This document shows positions 24,550 through 37,500 of a DNA stretch of 64,000 bases, in pieces (position 1 is the first letter of the stretch; each line of letters begins with the position of its first letter). Origin of the DNA: Amanita rubescens (Eukaryota > Basidiomycota > Agaricomycetes > Agaricales > Amanitaceae); NCBI GenBank assembly GCA_015039365.1, contig WION01000155.1:56193-120192 (forward strand). Direction: 5' to 3'. The translations under genes and the position numbers were made by a program. The notes under the pieces are model-generated. The model did not search any database, was not told the DNA's origin, and saw nothing but the letters and a program-made list of their open reading frames with translations.

Positions 24550-25286
24550 ATGTCTTCTGGTGCGTTAGCGAATCCTCGAGGCAGCAATACTTCTGCTTAC
24601 GTCACCATGCCACGTCAACTTCTGCAGTCGCGCAAGCTGGAAACACGCAAGTTGCCACATTCGCCGCGGGGTGTTTTTGGGGCGTCGAACATATCTTTTT
24701 GAAGCATTACCCGCCTGCGAATGATAAGGGGATTCTGAGCACTTCGGTTGGGTATACTGGAGGCAAGATTGAGACGACGAGTCCGGATTATACAAGGGTT
24801 TGTTCGGGCGTTACGGACCATGCGGAAGCGGTGAGGATTGAGTTTAATCCTGACAAGGTATCTTATGATGAGCTTGTCGGTGAGTTTTTTGTTATCAGTT
24901 CTTTAGGGGAGGAAGGGTGGCTGAATATTGGAGGGTGTGTACAGAGTTTTTCTATCGCACGCATGATCCTACGACGTTGAATCGACAAGGAGGGGATAAG
25001 GGAACTCGTACGTATTCATTCCTAGTTTTGCGTGAGAGGCGGGAGGATGAACGTTGCGCGTACAGAATACCGATCGGCTATTTTCTATCATAGTGCGGAA
25101 CAAAAGTCCATCGCGGAACGGGTTACAAAAGAGGTACAGGATAAGCATTTCGCGCCGATCGGGAAGTCGATCGTCAGTGAGATTGTGGAAGCGGGACCGT
25201 GGTGGGATGCAGAGGATTATCACCAGTTGTACTTGTTCAAGAATCCGAATGGGTATCAGTGCCCGACTCATCGGCTACATTGGTAA
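24550..25286 (+). CDS. msrA: peptide-methionine (S)-S-oxide reductase
   Basis: Reduces methionine-S-sulfoxide in proteins (and free), repairing oxidised methionine with thioredoxin as electron source. Exons 24550-24559, 24628-24879, 24945-25007 and 25066-25286 give 181 codons from the second ATG. The in-frame ATG at 24481 would add 23 residues that could act as a targeting leader. The catalytic motif GCFWG is present, followed by VGYTGG, the Glu in DHAEAV, then FYRTHDPTT, GGDKGTQYRSAIF and the C-terminal DAEDYHQLYL. Length and motif order match fungal MsrA. It closes the triplicated array: its 5' end is repeated upstream twice. Introns are 68, 65 and 58 nt. Confidence 0.93.
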
Positions 25287-25617
25287 TGGTAACGAAGTTA
25301 TGTATTTTTGTATTTCGAACGGAACCATGTGAATGTACAAACAAATGGCAAATTTCAATTCTTAGCTTCCAATGGTGACCACATGGCGCTAACGCCTAAT
25401 CGATAATCTGGATTCTGTCCGCCATTTTAGCTGGTTCGCATGTGCTCCTTTTCCTTGTCGTTTTTCCGCGAGTCTTCCGATAAGGAAACCTCGATCGCCG
25501 CACGTTACTCTTGCTCTTAAACCTGCAAGCCCCTAGCGCCACGTTGTCCACACGCTTCCTTCAAGTTCTTTAGCTCCTTCGATCTTGTTGGAAGTTGGCT
25601 TTGGGACGCTCGTCACC
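25287..25617. other. intergenic between msrA and DUF6534 copy E
   Basis: About 330 bp with no gene seen. It holds the msrA 3' end and the promoter/5' UTR of copy E; no clear TATA box. Confidence 0.3.
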
Positions 25618-27839
25618 ATGGCAGCAACGGCGACGCCTCTAGCTATTGCTCTCCCAAGTTTGGGTCCAACAATAGGTGCAGCATATGTGGGAGCCATGAT
25701 GGCTGCAATGTACGTTTCCTTCAAATTTTCACGTATATCATTTTTTGCCAACCGGTCTTTTCGACAGACTCTACGGAGCTACCAACGTCCAGACGTATCT
25801 GTATCTCAAGAATTACCCTAACGACTGGCTGTTACAGAGATATGCAGTGAGTGCGGGTGTACTCCAGTTGAATGTACGCTGATTGCATGTCAAGGTCGTT
25901 CTACTTTGGTATGTTTCCCTGTTGGTCCACGCAAAATGCTGAACGCGACGGTTACAGGGTTTTGGATTCGTTGCATATGGCCTTCACCATCACCCCATTG
26001 TGGCACTACCTGATCGAATCCTTTGGGAACTATCTGGCGCTCCTCAAAATCGACTGGTGCGTTCTTCTTCCCTTCAAATCTTTTATCATGACAACCCCCA
26101 TTCAGGTCGCTCAAAGTGAGTTGTCTCGTTTGACACGATTCACTTACTCATCCTGACTGCGCCGTCCGAATCAAGGTACAAATCGCCGTCAACGTACGTC
26201 TATACCACGTGCTCCTATCTTGACGCGACATGTGAAACTGTGATGTTTAGGTCATCATCATTCTATTTGTACAAAGGCACGTTTCTCTTCCGTTCCTTCG
26301 GGATGACGCGTGACGTTCTGACATCACTAGTTTATACACGGTGCGAGTGTGGAAACGTACGTTCGAGTCTATAATGTCTGCGTGCTTATACTGACTTGGC
26401 CGCTTTTCTAGTTAGCAGCAACAATACCCGGATTTGGGCATGGGTCCTCGTACGTTTGGACCAAATCAGAATCCTGGGTTTTCTAATACGTTTCATGGTA
26501 GATTGTCGTTCTCTTGGCTGGATATGGCAAGTCTGCCTGCGTGGTTTTCTTGGAGCTGATCTAATCTTTTTTTTCTTTGTTTAGCTACCGGAATCAGTAC
26601 GTTTGATGATCGCCCTACTGTCCGCCGCTTTCTAAATTTGGTTGCTGTCTAGTCCTTATAGTTAAAACGTAAGTACGACAGCCGAGCCTATTCCGAAAAC
26701 ATACAAAATCATCATTCTGGGAATAGAATTACCATCTCGTACTTTTCCCAACTCAACGAGAGCCGCGTACGTCTTCTGCTTCACCTTTTTACAGTTTGAC
26801 CTTATCCTCGGCAACAGTGGGTCATATATCTCGCTTTTGCGATGCCGACCTTTAACGATATTGTGCTCGCTGCTGGCATCTGGCATTTGCTCTCCCTCCG
26901 GCGTACCACGTTTGCAGAGTAAGATGATTTACCCCGCGTATATCGTCAAGCCATTGATATAATACTGTAAATGTGCAGAACGCAATCTAAAATCTGGATT
27001 ATTATGCGCTATGTCTTCATCTCGGGGGCTTTGACGAGGTACGTAAAGATGTAAACATATAATGCGCTTTATCATTGTGACGGTATTCCTTGCAGCATAT
27101 GTTCGCTTACCGCCCTCATTACAGTAAGTGCACGGCAATTGTTTAGCAGAGCCAAAGATAACGTAGCGATAAGTACGTTGTGATGCCGAATAATCTCGTA
27201 TTCCTGGGTATCGAGTTTTTGCTCACGAAACGTGAGGCTATTGCGTTTATTTGTAGCGCAAGACAAACTAACGAAGTTTTTATTTTAATTTTAGTCTATA
27301 TCAATAGCTACCTGGCGATGTGAGTGGTGATGTGATTGCGTTTTTACGTGTTCGATACTCAACCCATTTCCAGGCTGAACGCGAGAAAGAGCGTCAAAGA
27401 TCACACCACTCCGAACCACACTGCAGTAAGTGTTCCTTTCAGCATCCGCACAGGGGGAGCTTGAGCTCATAATGCACGCATAGAACGTGATGCAACTGAG
27501 CGATCTGGAATCGAGACAGCCGGATTTGGATTACCACGGGAGTTCAAGATCTACAGACGATGGACATGGAAAGTTCCGTAATAGTATGCATACTTCGAAC
27601 AGAAATAGCGTAAGTCAGTCTTTCAGTAAACCGTCCCGTGTGCTGAGTCGGCATGCGCTTGTTTGCAGAAGGCGGTCAGGATTAGAGTTGACGTTGATAG
27701 GGTGCGGAGGGAGAGTGACTACACTGGTCTTTCGGATATTTCGCCACGGTCCTCCCCGCATACGCCGGCGTATGACGAGAAGGATGATCAAGAGTTTGTG
27801 GTAAAAGAGGCTGTCAGGGATTATGGGTACGCAGTGTAG
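25618..27839 (+). CDS. DUF6534-type seven-helix membrane protein, copy E (21 exons)
   Basis: The best-kept member and the reference for the others. Exons: 25618-25709, 25768-25846, 25905-25918, 25958-26056, 26106-26115, 26176-26193, 26251-26276, 26331-26356, 26412-26449, 26502-26526, 26585-26596, 26653-26668, 26727-26766, 26818-26918, 26979-27038, 27096-27123, 27174-27231, 27295-27319, 27374-27425, 27484-27609, 27669-27839. All junction phases agree, giving 371 codons. Motifs: LYGATNVQTYLYL, VLDSLHMAF, WHYLIESFGNYLALL, RYVFISGALTS, YINSYLAMLNARKS. Then comes a long hydrophilic tail rich in Asp/Arg/Ser with SPRSSPHTP, a possible phosphorylation stretch. Two introns begin with GC (26277 GCACGT, 26527 GCAAGT). 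Four exons are 16 nt or shorter. The role is unknown; the topology suggests a membrane sensor or receptor-like protein. Confidence 0.88.
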
Positions 27840-27984
27840 AATATGTCTATATATAAGGTTATTATTTGTATGTGTGACAGGCAAGCTGCCGAAAGATTGA
27901 ATGCTAAAAAACAATGTCGGCAGAAACCGTTTCCAGGTGTTCCTCCATACCTTTGGCAAACATTTCGATCACGTATGACTGGCA

Positions 27985-28385
27985 AATCTGCAAGTTTCTC
28001 TACAAGTTCATCCATCGTCTTTGGAAGTGGCACCCTTGGCCTTTTAGGCCCTCAACTGGTTAACGGGACGTCGAGAGGTGAAAATGTATCCGAGTCAAGG
28101 GACGTATTGAGATGGCTTGAATATCATAGCAGCGGTGAGGCGCATACGTTAGAGATGAGGATGAGGAGGATGGGAATGATACTAGAGAGTTACATTGGTT
28201 GCGAGTCTCAGGGCCCTTGCCAAGATCGGTTTGAGGGCCTGCCTGGATTGAATAGAAGAAAAGCGTACGAGCCTCCGAAATTTCGGGCTATGACGGAAAA
28301 CGACTCGTAGTTACGCCTTATCCATCATGATCTTGATTCGATATGGCGGTGCCAACGTGATTGCAAAACGACTCTAGGATGCATA
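27985..28385 (-). pseudogene. 5'-end relic of the secreted kinase-like gene at 28.6-29.2 kb
   Basis: The stretch is a direct DNA duplicate of about 29025-29425. In this copy the minus-strand start reads ATG TAA, where the neighbour reads ATG CAA. A further TGA follows where the neighbour has AGT AAC. The 'LPKTMDEL' segment is still visible, then similarity stops. It is a dead, truncated copy. Confidence 0.7.
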
Positions 28386-28595
28386 TATGACCTTGCCCAT
28401 CGTCCACCAAAAATTATATTCTATAATTCTCTCGTGGTACAGTATATCCCATAAGCAGCAGTACCGTGATCATCACCATTCAGATAAAGACCGCCCCCAA
28501 GCTACCATCGGCATACCTTTCATATAGAAAGCTTTGTTGATTGAGACTACAGCAAAATTTGGTACGTATCCCGCCGCCGAGTCGAATGAATACAC
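28386..28595. other. 3' flank, nothing recognised
   Basis: Short spacer between the two duplicated pieces; no gene or repeat seen. Confidence 0.25.
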
Positions 28596-29227
28596 TCACA
28601 AGCTTGGGACAGGTGTGTAATGTCCTTTAAGTGCTGTCTTAGCGTTCCTACGAAGATTGGATGACACCGATGTCTGATCCTGTTGATGAAGGTACCCCTT
28701 GTCCTCTATGATAATCAAGTAGTCTGGACTCTTTATTGCCTCTGGGGTCGGGTGCGCGTTGATAAAAAATCCAAGTAAATTTATGTTTTTCGAAAACGTT
28801 TTGAGATAGAAAACCTCTTGGATGACCTCTTCTTTCGTTCTCGGCTTCGATACCCTTGTTGTCCAAATTCCTTTGATTATGGCTGGAGTGTGCCCCGTGC
28901 CGTATCCATCTTTGTATTGGCATGAGGGATAATTTTCCTTGCCTGTCTTGAGGCCATCGGCTTGCGCCCACTGGAAATAAAAATGAAACGGGTTAAGTGT
29001 TTTCATCAAGCTGCCGAGTGTTTTTTCAAGTTCGTCCATCGTCTTTGGAAATGGCACCTTTTCATTCCTAGGCTTGCGTTACTGGTTAACAGGACGTCGA
29101 GAGGTGCAAGGTATCGACGTACTGAGATGGCTTGAGTCTCGTTGTTCGGGAAACCGATATACAGCGGTGAGGCGCATACGTTAGAGATGAAGACGAGGAG
29201 GATGGGAATGATACTAGAGAATTGCAT
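28596..29227 (-). pseudogene. secreted kinase-like protein, frameshifted
   Basis: Starting at 29227 the minus strand encodes a leader (MQFSSIIPILLVFISNVCAS) followed by PLYIGFPNN. It continues in another frame from about 29057 with 'PFPKTMDELEKTLG'. The second part shows kinase N-lobe features: 'AIIKGIW' (beta-3 lysine-like), 'KEEVIQEVFYLKTF' (helix C-like) and 'DYLIIIEDKG' (hinge-like). There is no catalytic loop. The frame change near 29065 is a one-base problem. A splice at AAAAG|GTGCCA to TTTCCAG was tested and gives the wrong phase. It resembles the plus-strand gene at 17.4 kb in leader and layout. The kinase assignment is inference. Confidence 0.5.
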
Positions 29228-29425
29228 TGGTTGCGAGTCTTAGGCTTGCAAAGATCGGGTTGAGGGCCTGCCTGGATTGAATAGAAGGAAAGCGTTCGCT
29301 TTTAAGCGCACAAGGGCTATGACGGAACACGACTCGTATTTACGCCTTATCCATCACGATCTTGATTTGATATGGCGATGCCAAGTCCAACATGGTTGCA
29401 AAACGACTCCCCTGAGGATGCATCA

Positions 29426-30189
29426 GACAATATCATAATATCACCTAATATGGACCTGCCCGATTAGGAGCAGCGCCATGATCATGACCAGCGATTAACG
29501 ACATGCGAGCAATGATGAAGACTCTATAGGTACTGTCTCGTAGTCGTCGTCGTGATCCACATCTAGTACTCTACTTATATGCTCTGGACCAAGCTTATAT
29601 TCAACCTTTCTCCATTCACGGGCTGATCTTGATTCACGCGTTCCCCCATATTAGCTCGTTTCAGAATTGCCGGGTTGAGCACTTTGGCATACTTGGGCTC
29701 GACGAGGGTATCCTGGAGGTCTTCCACTCGTCCGGATACACCGGCCTCGCGGCCTTCCATAGGGCTTTGATGACGATGAACTGGGTACGACGGGAAAATC
29801 AGAGGCGGGAGGGGCGAAGAAGCGGGGCAGATAACGAACCTGATCAGCTCGCATGTTGAGATTAGCAGTGTTGCCTAAGTGTATTCGCCTACCAAGAATG
29901 ATTAAGTTGGCGCATACTCGTAAGGAAGAAGGAAAAAAAGGAAAGTTTGACCACTCACCACAGTCCTAGCCAAATTCTCGTCCAACGACATCTGCTCATG
30001 CTCGCGCATAGCCGTCAGCATCGGCGCTCTGAAACTCGCCAAAATCACCAAAATCATCAAACGAGCCATCGCCGTCATCCGAGAACGAAGATGAGAACCC
30101 AAATGGGCCTTCACCATCGCAACCGGCTCCTACGCCACGGGGTGATGAGCTCGAGCGTTAGATGACCCATTTAGCCTAATCGAACACCT
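29426..30189. other. region with scattered open frames, possible relic on minus strand
   Basis: On the minus strand 30110-30030 reads 'SFDDFGDFGEFQSAD', an acidic DFGDF motif seen in trafficking and SAPS-type proteins. It is followed out of frame by other pieces, and by an open stretch at 29830-29575 ('LQDTLVEPKYAKVLNP'). No continuous gene could be built. It may be a decayed gene fragment. Confidence 0.3.
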
Positions 30190-31558
30190 TTAAGTTTGGA
30201 GCTGTTGATATACATGTATAGCTGGTGAGATGATGGTACTTGAGAAGCAAAGAGCAGGAATCTCACCTTTGACGCCGTTCAACTTTTGACCTTGGACGAT
30301 CCGATGTATAATCCACACGTCACGCAAGAGTGCAATGGCCAACTCGCGGTTAACTGAGTCCGCTAAAGACATTTCCGGTCAAGATATGGTGTATAAGATC
30401 ATATACGGCGCTATGTAGAAAGCTATTCCATGGGGAGGTCCTATGTGGTCGCGCATAAAATATGCGCACTCGTGACTCGATTTCCTTGGTGAGTTTGGCC
30501 TCATTGACTAGCGAAAAGACATCGTTAATGATATCGACGAGGCGATGGATGCGATCAACTGGAGCCAAGATGGTCTGCGAAAGGTTCAGATCAGAATGAA
30601 TATGTAAAGTGTACAAAGAGCGAACGAACCTTGGGCACAACAGAGAGGATGCTCCACGCCATATTAGCGTATGGGTGGACCTGGATATCCAATCGTCTCG
30701 TGAATCAGAGACAGCGGAGAGTTCATCAGTTCGACCACTTACGTGTGCGATCTCATCGACAAATTTGGTGAACGATTTAACTTTCTGTAGGAGCGGTTCC
30801 CACAAGGACTTGATATTAGCTACCAGAAGTATTGGCAGCATCTTGCATTGGTTCGATCAATGATGACGCCAGCTTCATGTTGACAAGTGCATCCTTTGCT
30901 TCTGCAACGGCCTCTTCCATGTTCAATTCTGCGTCAGAAGCCTTCGACGTAGCGGCAATCGTGAATTCAATGACGATCTGCGTTTTGCGCTGATTCCCTT
31001 GGGAATCATATTTGCATAGCTCCCGAGTGATAGCTAAGAGTAAAGATTATTAGTGGAAGGGGCTCAACATGGAATCAGAGTACAGACCTCCAGCCATTCC
31101 TTCAGCAAGAAGCAACTCAATCGCGTCTTTTGTTCCACCGATGAATTTGTCCTTGAGGACATTTTTGGCATATGGCCGACACTCCAAGATGGAAGAGCTT
31201 AATCCATCGCTACCACAAGCATTAGTAACGCCGTGAGATGTATTAGAGACGGCTTCAAGTATACTCACAAATAGAAACTCTCCGTCCACGAAGCTGCATT
31301 TCCCTTTGCCAGTCCAGTCTTATGTTTCGACTCCCCGTCGATCACCCGTTCCACGTAAAACTTGTCAAGGTGCTTTATTCCATGGATTGGGAGTTTCTGA
31401 CCTCTGGTGTCTGTTTTTGATAGTCGGATCAATCATCAATGACGATCGCGTATCTAGCCTTTGATGCTGGCCGATATGGAGCTATGAAACGTTTACATAA
31501 CCACAAATAGTATAGGACGAAGGACTCATACTCACGTTGAGGCAGGAGGACTGCTCAT
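30190..31558 (-). pseudogene. C2-like / STAND N-terminal module, degraded
   Basis: Minus-strand exons recognisable in order: a C2-like segment (31430-31271, 'HLDKFYVERVIDGESKHK', 'WTESFYL'); then 31203-31095 ('SSILECRPYAKNVLKDKF', 'GGTKDAIELLLAEG'); then about 31034-30850 ('ELCKYDSQGNQRKTQIVIEF'). Next comes the helical segment found before NACHT domains in agaricomycetes ('SLWEPLLQKVKSFTKFVDEI', spliced to 'VHPYANMAWSILSVVPK' and 'LVDIINDVFSLVNEAKL'). A frame break lies near 30835, another upstream of the C2 part, and stops follow after 'ESRVRIFY'. No NACHT ATPase follows. Intact relatives are NLR-like proteins with C2 + helical N-termini. The 5' start (31558) is tentative. Confidence 0.65.
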
Positions 31559-34500
31559 TTGCCAGAGAGCGCTAGAAATTAGAATGCCGCATGGATGCAT
31601 GTTGTCCTTCTAATTTTATCTTCTCAAATATTCGATTCTCACGTTCCGAATGGCCTCACCTTCAACGACGAATTGTGTCTCTCCTGGAATAACGGAGAGA
31701 TAGATAGGTTGCGATGAGGAGACTCGTGGCGAGACACAATTTGGATCGACGGTCAATGATCCTGTCCCGCCTTAGGAAAATACTACTAAACACATTAACA
31801 TGCGCGTGAACGCGCATTACCCCACTATGTGACTTGTGTCACAATGCCTACCTGTATTAAATTACTTCTTGATCAAATGAAATCACCTTTACATTTAAAA
31901 AAAAAAAAAAGATCCTGTCCCGCCAAAAGAATTGCCGCCCCTGCGTGGTAATATCCCCACGTGGAAATCTTAGTAAGCTCAGACCTATCTAAGCTCACAC
32001 GCCGTTCACAAAGATGGCACGAAGTTTATTTAACGTTTCAACTTCCATTGCTACGCGCCAAGTCTAATGAAAATTCTCCAATCCGAGCTTGTCCTACATG
32101 CTTCCTTGAAACGCGTTGTCCACGCACTGTCTGCATGCGTCCCTTTTAACGGCGTCTAACCTGTTATATAAAAGAGTCCATCTCACTCTTGCCTTGAGCC
32201 GTCGTCGTCCAGCATGATGTCGCGCGATTCTGTTTCGTCCCTATCCGAGTTCAAGGCTAGACCCAACATGGGAGCGATGTATCTCGGAGCTATGGGAACG
32301 GGAATGTATGTGTCTCCAATTTCGCCCGGACCCGATAATGCTAATGCCATTGCGCCATCACAGACTCTACGGATGTGTCAATGTTCAGACCTATCTGTAT
32401 CTCAAGAATTATCCGGACGATTGGGTGCTCCGGAGACGATCTGTGAGTTAACCTTACGATATTAGCTCAGGCTGGACGCTCTTAACGTTTGTTTACCAAA
32501 AGGTCATGATTCTTTGGTACGTGTGTACCATGCAAGTTACTCTTCACGGAACCGAATAACGGTTAATTGTAGGTTTATGGACACGTTGCATATGGCTTTG
32601 ACTATTTTTGAAGTATGGCATTATCTGATTGAATCAATCGGGGATTATCCGGCTCTTTTTAATATGACTTGGTGCGCTTCTTTTTGCTTTCGCTTCCGTG
32701 GATTTTCGTCATAATACGTGTAGGTCGTACAAGGTGAGCATTTTCAGGTACAAGCTGCTGACCTACATCTCACGTTGTGCGTTACTATGTAGCTGCAAAT
32801 TTTGATTGGCGTACGTTTTTATCATCACGTTCTAGCAGCGGCATGTAAATGATGTTGACCCGGTCAGATCCTCCTCATCGGCACTATACAAATGCACGTT
32901 CTGGTTCGCTTTCTTGTTTGCTTGACATTTGATGGTTTGTTATCTAGTGGATACGCAGTACGATTATGGAAACGTGAGTGCCTTGCCGTGATTTGTGAAT
33001 TGGTTCGTATCTCAAGTCGTCGTCTACAGTCAGCTCGAACTTTACCCGAATTTGGGCGTGGGCCTTGGTAAGTTATGCCAAGAGAGAACCTTTGATCAGT
33101 TCTCAGATGGAATTGATGGTAGACGTTCATTCTCTTGATTGGATATTGTGGGTGTGGGTTTTCTGCGTTTATTATGATCACTCCGACCCTTTTTCCTCCT
33201 TCAGCTGCCGTCACTAGTACGTCCAACGATCACTTTGCTTTGCATAATATTGACCGATTTAGCCTTCATCGTTAAGATGTGAGTAGGTCAGTGGGGTGCA
33301 TTTCACAGGCGTAACTTCCCCTAGGTATAGCGTTTCCACGTTTTGGGAATTTATTCAACTGCGTGTTTGTCCTCTGTTTTTGTTTCCTGCTGCGGATATC
33401 TCTGATCTCGTCGTTGGAACCAGTGGGAGATATTACTTTCTTTCACCATGTCAACTCACAACGACTTTGTTCTTTCTGCCGGTATTTGTCATGTACTTTC
33501 CCTTCAACAGACAACATTCGCACAGTAAGTTTATGACTTGCACATATCCTCAGGCAGTCTGCTGAGATCCCTTTTCTTGGAGGACGAAATCAAGGATATG
33601 GATCATCATGTGCTACGCTGTCATCTCGGGAATGTTGACGAGGTACGTCAAGGTATATCAAACGGGTTTCACACCCTCATGAGGGTTCATAGCATTTGTT
33701 CGCTTGCGTCTCTTATCACAGTAAGTACATGGTGACTAAGTTTACTGTCATCGAAGCTGAAGTGGGAAAGGCCGCTGCCATGCCGCACAGTCTCATTTTT
33801 CAGAGCATTGAATTTTTGCTTCCGAACCGTAAGGTCTTTCCGTCTATCTCAAGCCAATATTGATGCATGTTTAGTCTATATGAACAGTTACCTCGCGCTG
33901 TTAGTAATGATTGAAGTTCATATGAATGGTTTTCATCAAAGTTTTTTTTAGGTTGAATTCAAGGCAGAGCGGACGAGTTCAGAACGTTTCTAGTCCATCA
34001 GCTGTAAGTATTTTCCTTTTCATGGAACAGTGGAGCTTATCGTACCAATGCTTAGAACATGATGCGCTCTGCAGACTTGGAGTCCAGGCATCTGATTAAT
34101 CAGAGCGAGAAACGAGTCAAACAATCCCTCAGCAACCCCCAATGTCAGTAGCGTTTGTCACGCTCTTTATTGATCTGACTGCCACTGGCCACAGGACGGT
34201 CAAGGATGTCCACAGTGATAACGAGTCACCTCAGCGAGAAAAGGATTCAAAGTTTTGAAGCCTGATGAGGGATGGAAGTGAGTTCGGTTGGTATGACTGG
34301 CACCGATAATTCTTCAGCTTCTATATTTGCTCTCGTGATTGCCTCTGGTTACATGCCATCTTCTTTTGTGTGCACGAAATGTGGTCAACAGAGTTGAGTC
34401 CCTCGTGCAAACCGTTTTAATGTACCTAGTACCACTTATAACTTGCCATTTCTGTGGTCAGACGGAGTAAATGGGGATAGTATTAGTAGACTTTTGCAAC

Positions 34501-37500
34501 TCTATCTTGCTCTATGTGTATTAGTATAATAACTTACGTGTATAGCTTCAAGTGCAATTAGTGCTTTCCTTTTTGTTACATAGATTGTTGTGAGATGGGA
34601 AAATGAAGTTGAACGCGTTTCGGCATCACCATGCCGAGCCGAGCGCATTTTACCACCATCAGTCTCGTTCCGCCGCTGGCAAGTCCGTCGTACACGCAAG
34701 ACGCGCTCAGGCCGTCGCCTGCTCGAACGTCAGCTTTATTACGCCCGCTCTAACAGGTCAGACGCAGCAATGTCCAGTCCATTCCCGCCTCGTCGTACTT
34801 TTGCCCCGACTACTACTATGGAACAATTCTGCCTCTTCTGCCTCTCACTCTGGGGCTCATTCGTTCCGGTCGGGATATGAACGGAACCGATGATGATTCA
34901 GCTTCTATTTGTTCTCGTGATCGCTTCCAGTTATATATGCTATCTCCTTTTGTTTACACGAAAATGCGGTTTACAGAGTCAAGCCCTTCGTGGGAACAGT
35001 TTCAATGTCACCTACTGGCTATGATCCAGTGAGCGCCATTCAACGCTCTCTAGTCCCCCAAATGCATGGTCATTCTCACTTCAACCCTAGATAACAGAAA
35101 ACGAAACCTCCCCCGAGGTAATGAACCTTACATATCTATTATTGCAATCAGCTTCCCTGGAACATGCTTCTTCCGCATTGTCCCCACACACCTTCTGCAC
35201 GCCTCTGTAAGGCAATCAAAACCCCCTCACTTCTTGACTTTGAGCCGTCGAGTACACTCCGGTGACTTACTAGGATAAGATGCCAGCGATGCTGCGTCTC
35301 GGCGATTCTCTTGCATCCGACTTGGGCAATGCGCCGAATCTGGGACCTACGATGGGAGCGACGTATCTCGGAGCTATGGGAGCGGCAGTGTACGTATGTT
35401 TGATGCGTCTCCTATGCCAGATCGCAGGTGTCGTCGTCCATTGATTACTGGTTCTGACTTTTTTATGCAGACTTTACGGGTGTACCAATGTTCAGACGTA
35501 TCTATATCTCAAGAGTTATCCAGACGATCGGTTGTTCCAGAAACGCGCTGTGAGTGAACCTGCCGATGGCTCGAGCAAGTATGGCATGCTCATTCGTTTC
35601 GTCGCTCGTCAAGGTTGCAGTTCTTTGGTGAGTGTCCCGTCCGTTTTCCACACCATTTAATGGGAACTGGATAACGACGATGACCCAATTTTCGTAGGTT
35701 ATTGGACACGTTGCATATGGCTTTGACGATCATTGAAGTATGGCACTATCTAATCGATTCGGTCGGGAACTATGCGGCTCTCCTCGATATAACTTGGTAC
35801 GTTTCGGTTCGTACCCCTTGACCCGTTGTCGTAATACTTTTTTTTATAGGTCGTACAAGGTGAATCTATTGTGCATACATAGCCGGAACCGTCCTAACAT
35901 CTTCGTCTCATGCGTTGCTAGTTACAAATTCTAGTCAGCGTACGTACGCCTTATGTTCCAGTATCGATGTGTGTTAATTGGTATTGACTCGGTTAGATCC
36001 TCCTCATCGCTGCTATACAAGTGTACGTCTTTCCGACTGCACTTTTGGTTTCTTAATATTTGACGGGTTAATGTACCGCTAGCGCTTACGCGGTGCGATT
36101 GTGGAAACGTGAGTACCCTTCGCTGGATCTTCTGTTCGTTGGGTTGTGGCTAAAAGTTGTTGTTTGCAGTCGGCTCGAGCTATACCAGAATTTGGGCGTG
36201 GGCCTTGGTGCGTGATACCGAGAGCGACTTGCCAGTTTTTTCCGACGGAATTTACAATAGACCCTCATTCTCTTGATTGGGTATTGTGCGTCGTTTTTCT
36301 GTCACTTTCGACGATTCTAATCCTTTATCCGCTTAGCTGCTGTTACTGGTACGCCGAACGACTACACATCTTTGTATATGCTTTACCGTTTCGTTTGAAT
36401 TAGCCTTTCTCATCAAGATGTGAGTAGAGCATTGGGAGCGCATTCCCTGAGGTGAACTCCTCCACAGGTACAGGGTTTCCACGTTTTTTCAACTGAGCCA
36501 GCTCCGCGTACGTTACCTGTTTTCATCCCCCGCCACAGATGTCTCTGATCTCGTCGCTTGCAATAGTGGGAAATTCTAGTTTCTTTCGCAATGTCAACCC
36601 TCAACGATTTTGTTCTTTCCGCCGGAATTTGCCATTTACTTTCTCTTCGGCAGACAACGTTTGCGCAGTAAGTTCATAACTTGTACATACCTTTTGGTAG
36701 TCCGCTAAAGTTCGGTGATTTCAACGCAGGACGAAATCGATGATATGGGTCATCATGTGTTACGCTGTCATTTCTGGAATGATAACAAGGTACGTAAAGG
36801 CATATCATATATGTATCACATCCCGACACCAGTTTTTAGTATTTGTTCATTAGCGTCTTTAATTACAGTAAGTATATGATAACTAACTTTTCTCCTACCG
36901 AAACTGAGGTGGCGAAAGTGCGCCCTCATGCCGCACAATCTTATATTCCAGAGCATCGAGTTCTTGCTCCCGAAACGTGAGGTTTATCCTCTTTATGTCA
37001 TGGCACGTTACTAATACCCTTTTTAGTCTATTTCAATAGTTACCTGGCCATGTTAGTGTTCGATCGCGTTCTATACCGAGTTTCTCTTGATTTTCTTTTA
37101 GGTTGAACGCCAGAAGGGGAGGAAGAAATTATGCAACACCTGTCCCTTCGGCGGTGAGTACGTTCCTTTCCATAGCACGGTGAGGCTTATGATACCAATG
37201 CTTAGAATATGATGCGATTGGGTGACGCGGAATTGAGGCATCGGACGAGCCATAATTCCCAGAATAAATTGGTCAGACCGGTAGTCGAGTCCGGGATTCC
37301 ATCGTTAAGCCATGACGTCGGTGTGTTTTACCCTTGCCTTCTGACATGTGCTGATTTGGCTCGCAGGGTTGAACGTAGTGGTTGCCACATGGAGAAAAAA
37401 GTGACAGGTTTTATGAAAACAGATGATCGGAGCTTTCTATATGGGAAGTGGACAATGATTGTTATCAACTATTTAAACTTGAGATTACTTTGATCATCTA

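Larger units (their letters stand above)
18635..24560 (+). repeat. triplicated ~2.1-kb unit (secreted protein gene + msrA 5' end)
   Basis: Three direct units: about 18635-20600, 20640-22745 and 22800-24560. Each carries about 700 bp of shared 5' flank, a six-cysteine secreted protein gene, and a copy of the msrA promoter, first exon and start of intron 1. Only the third unit continues into a whole msrA gene. The junctions lie at about 20600-20640 and 22745-22800, both just after msrA intron 1 sequence. Units differ by indels, by a 373-bp insertion in unit 2 and by a hairpin insertion in unit 1. Confidence 0.85.
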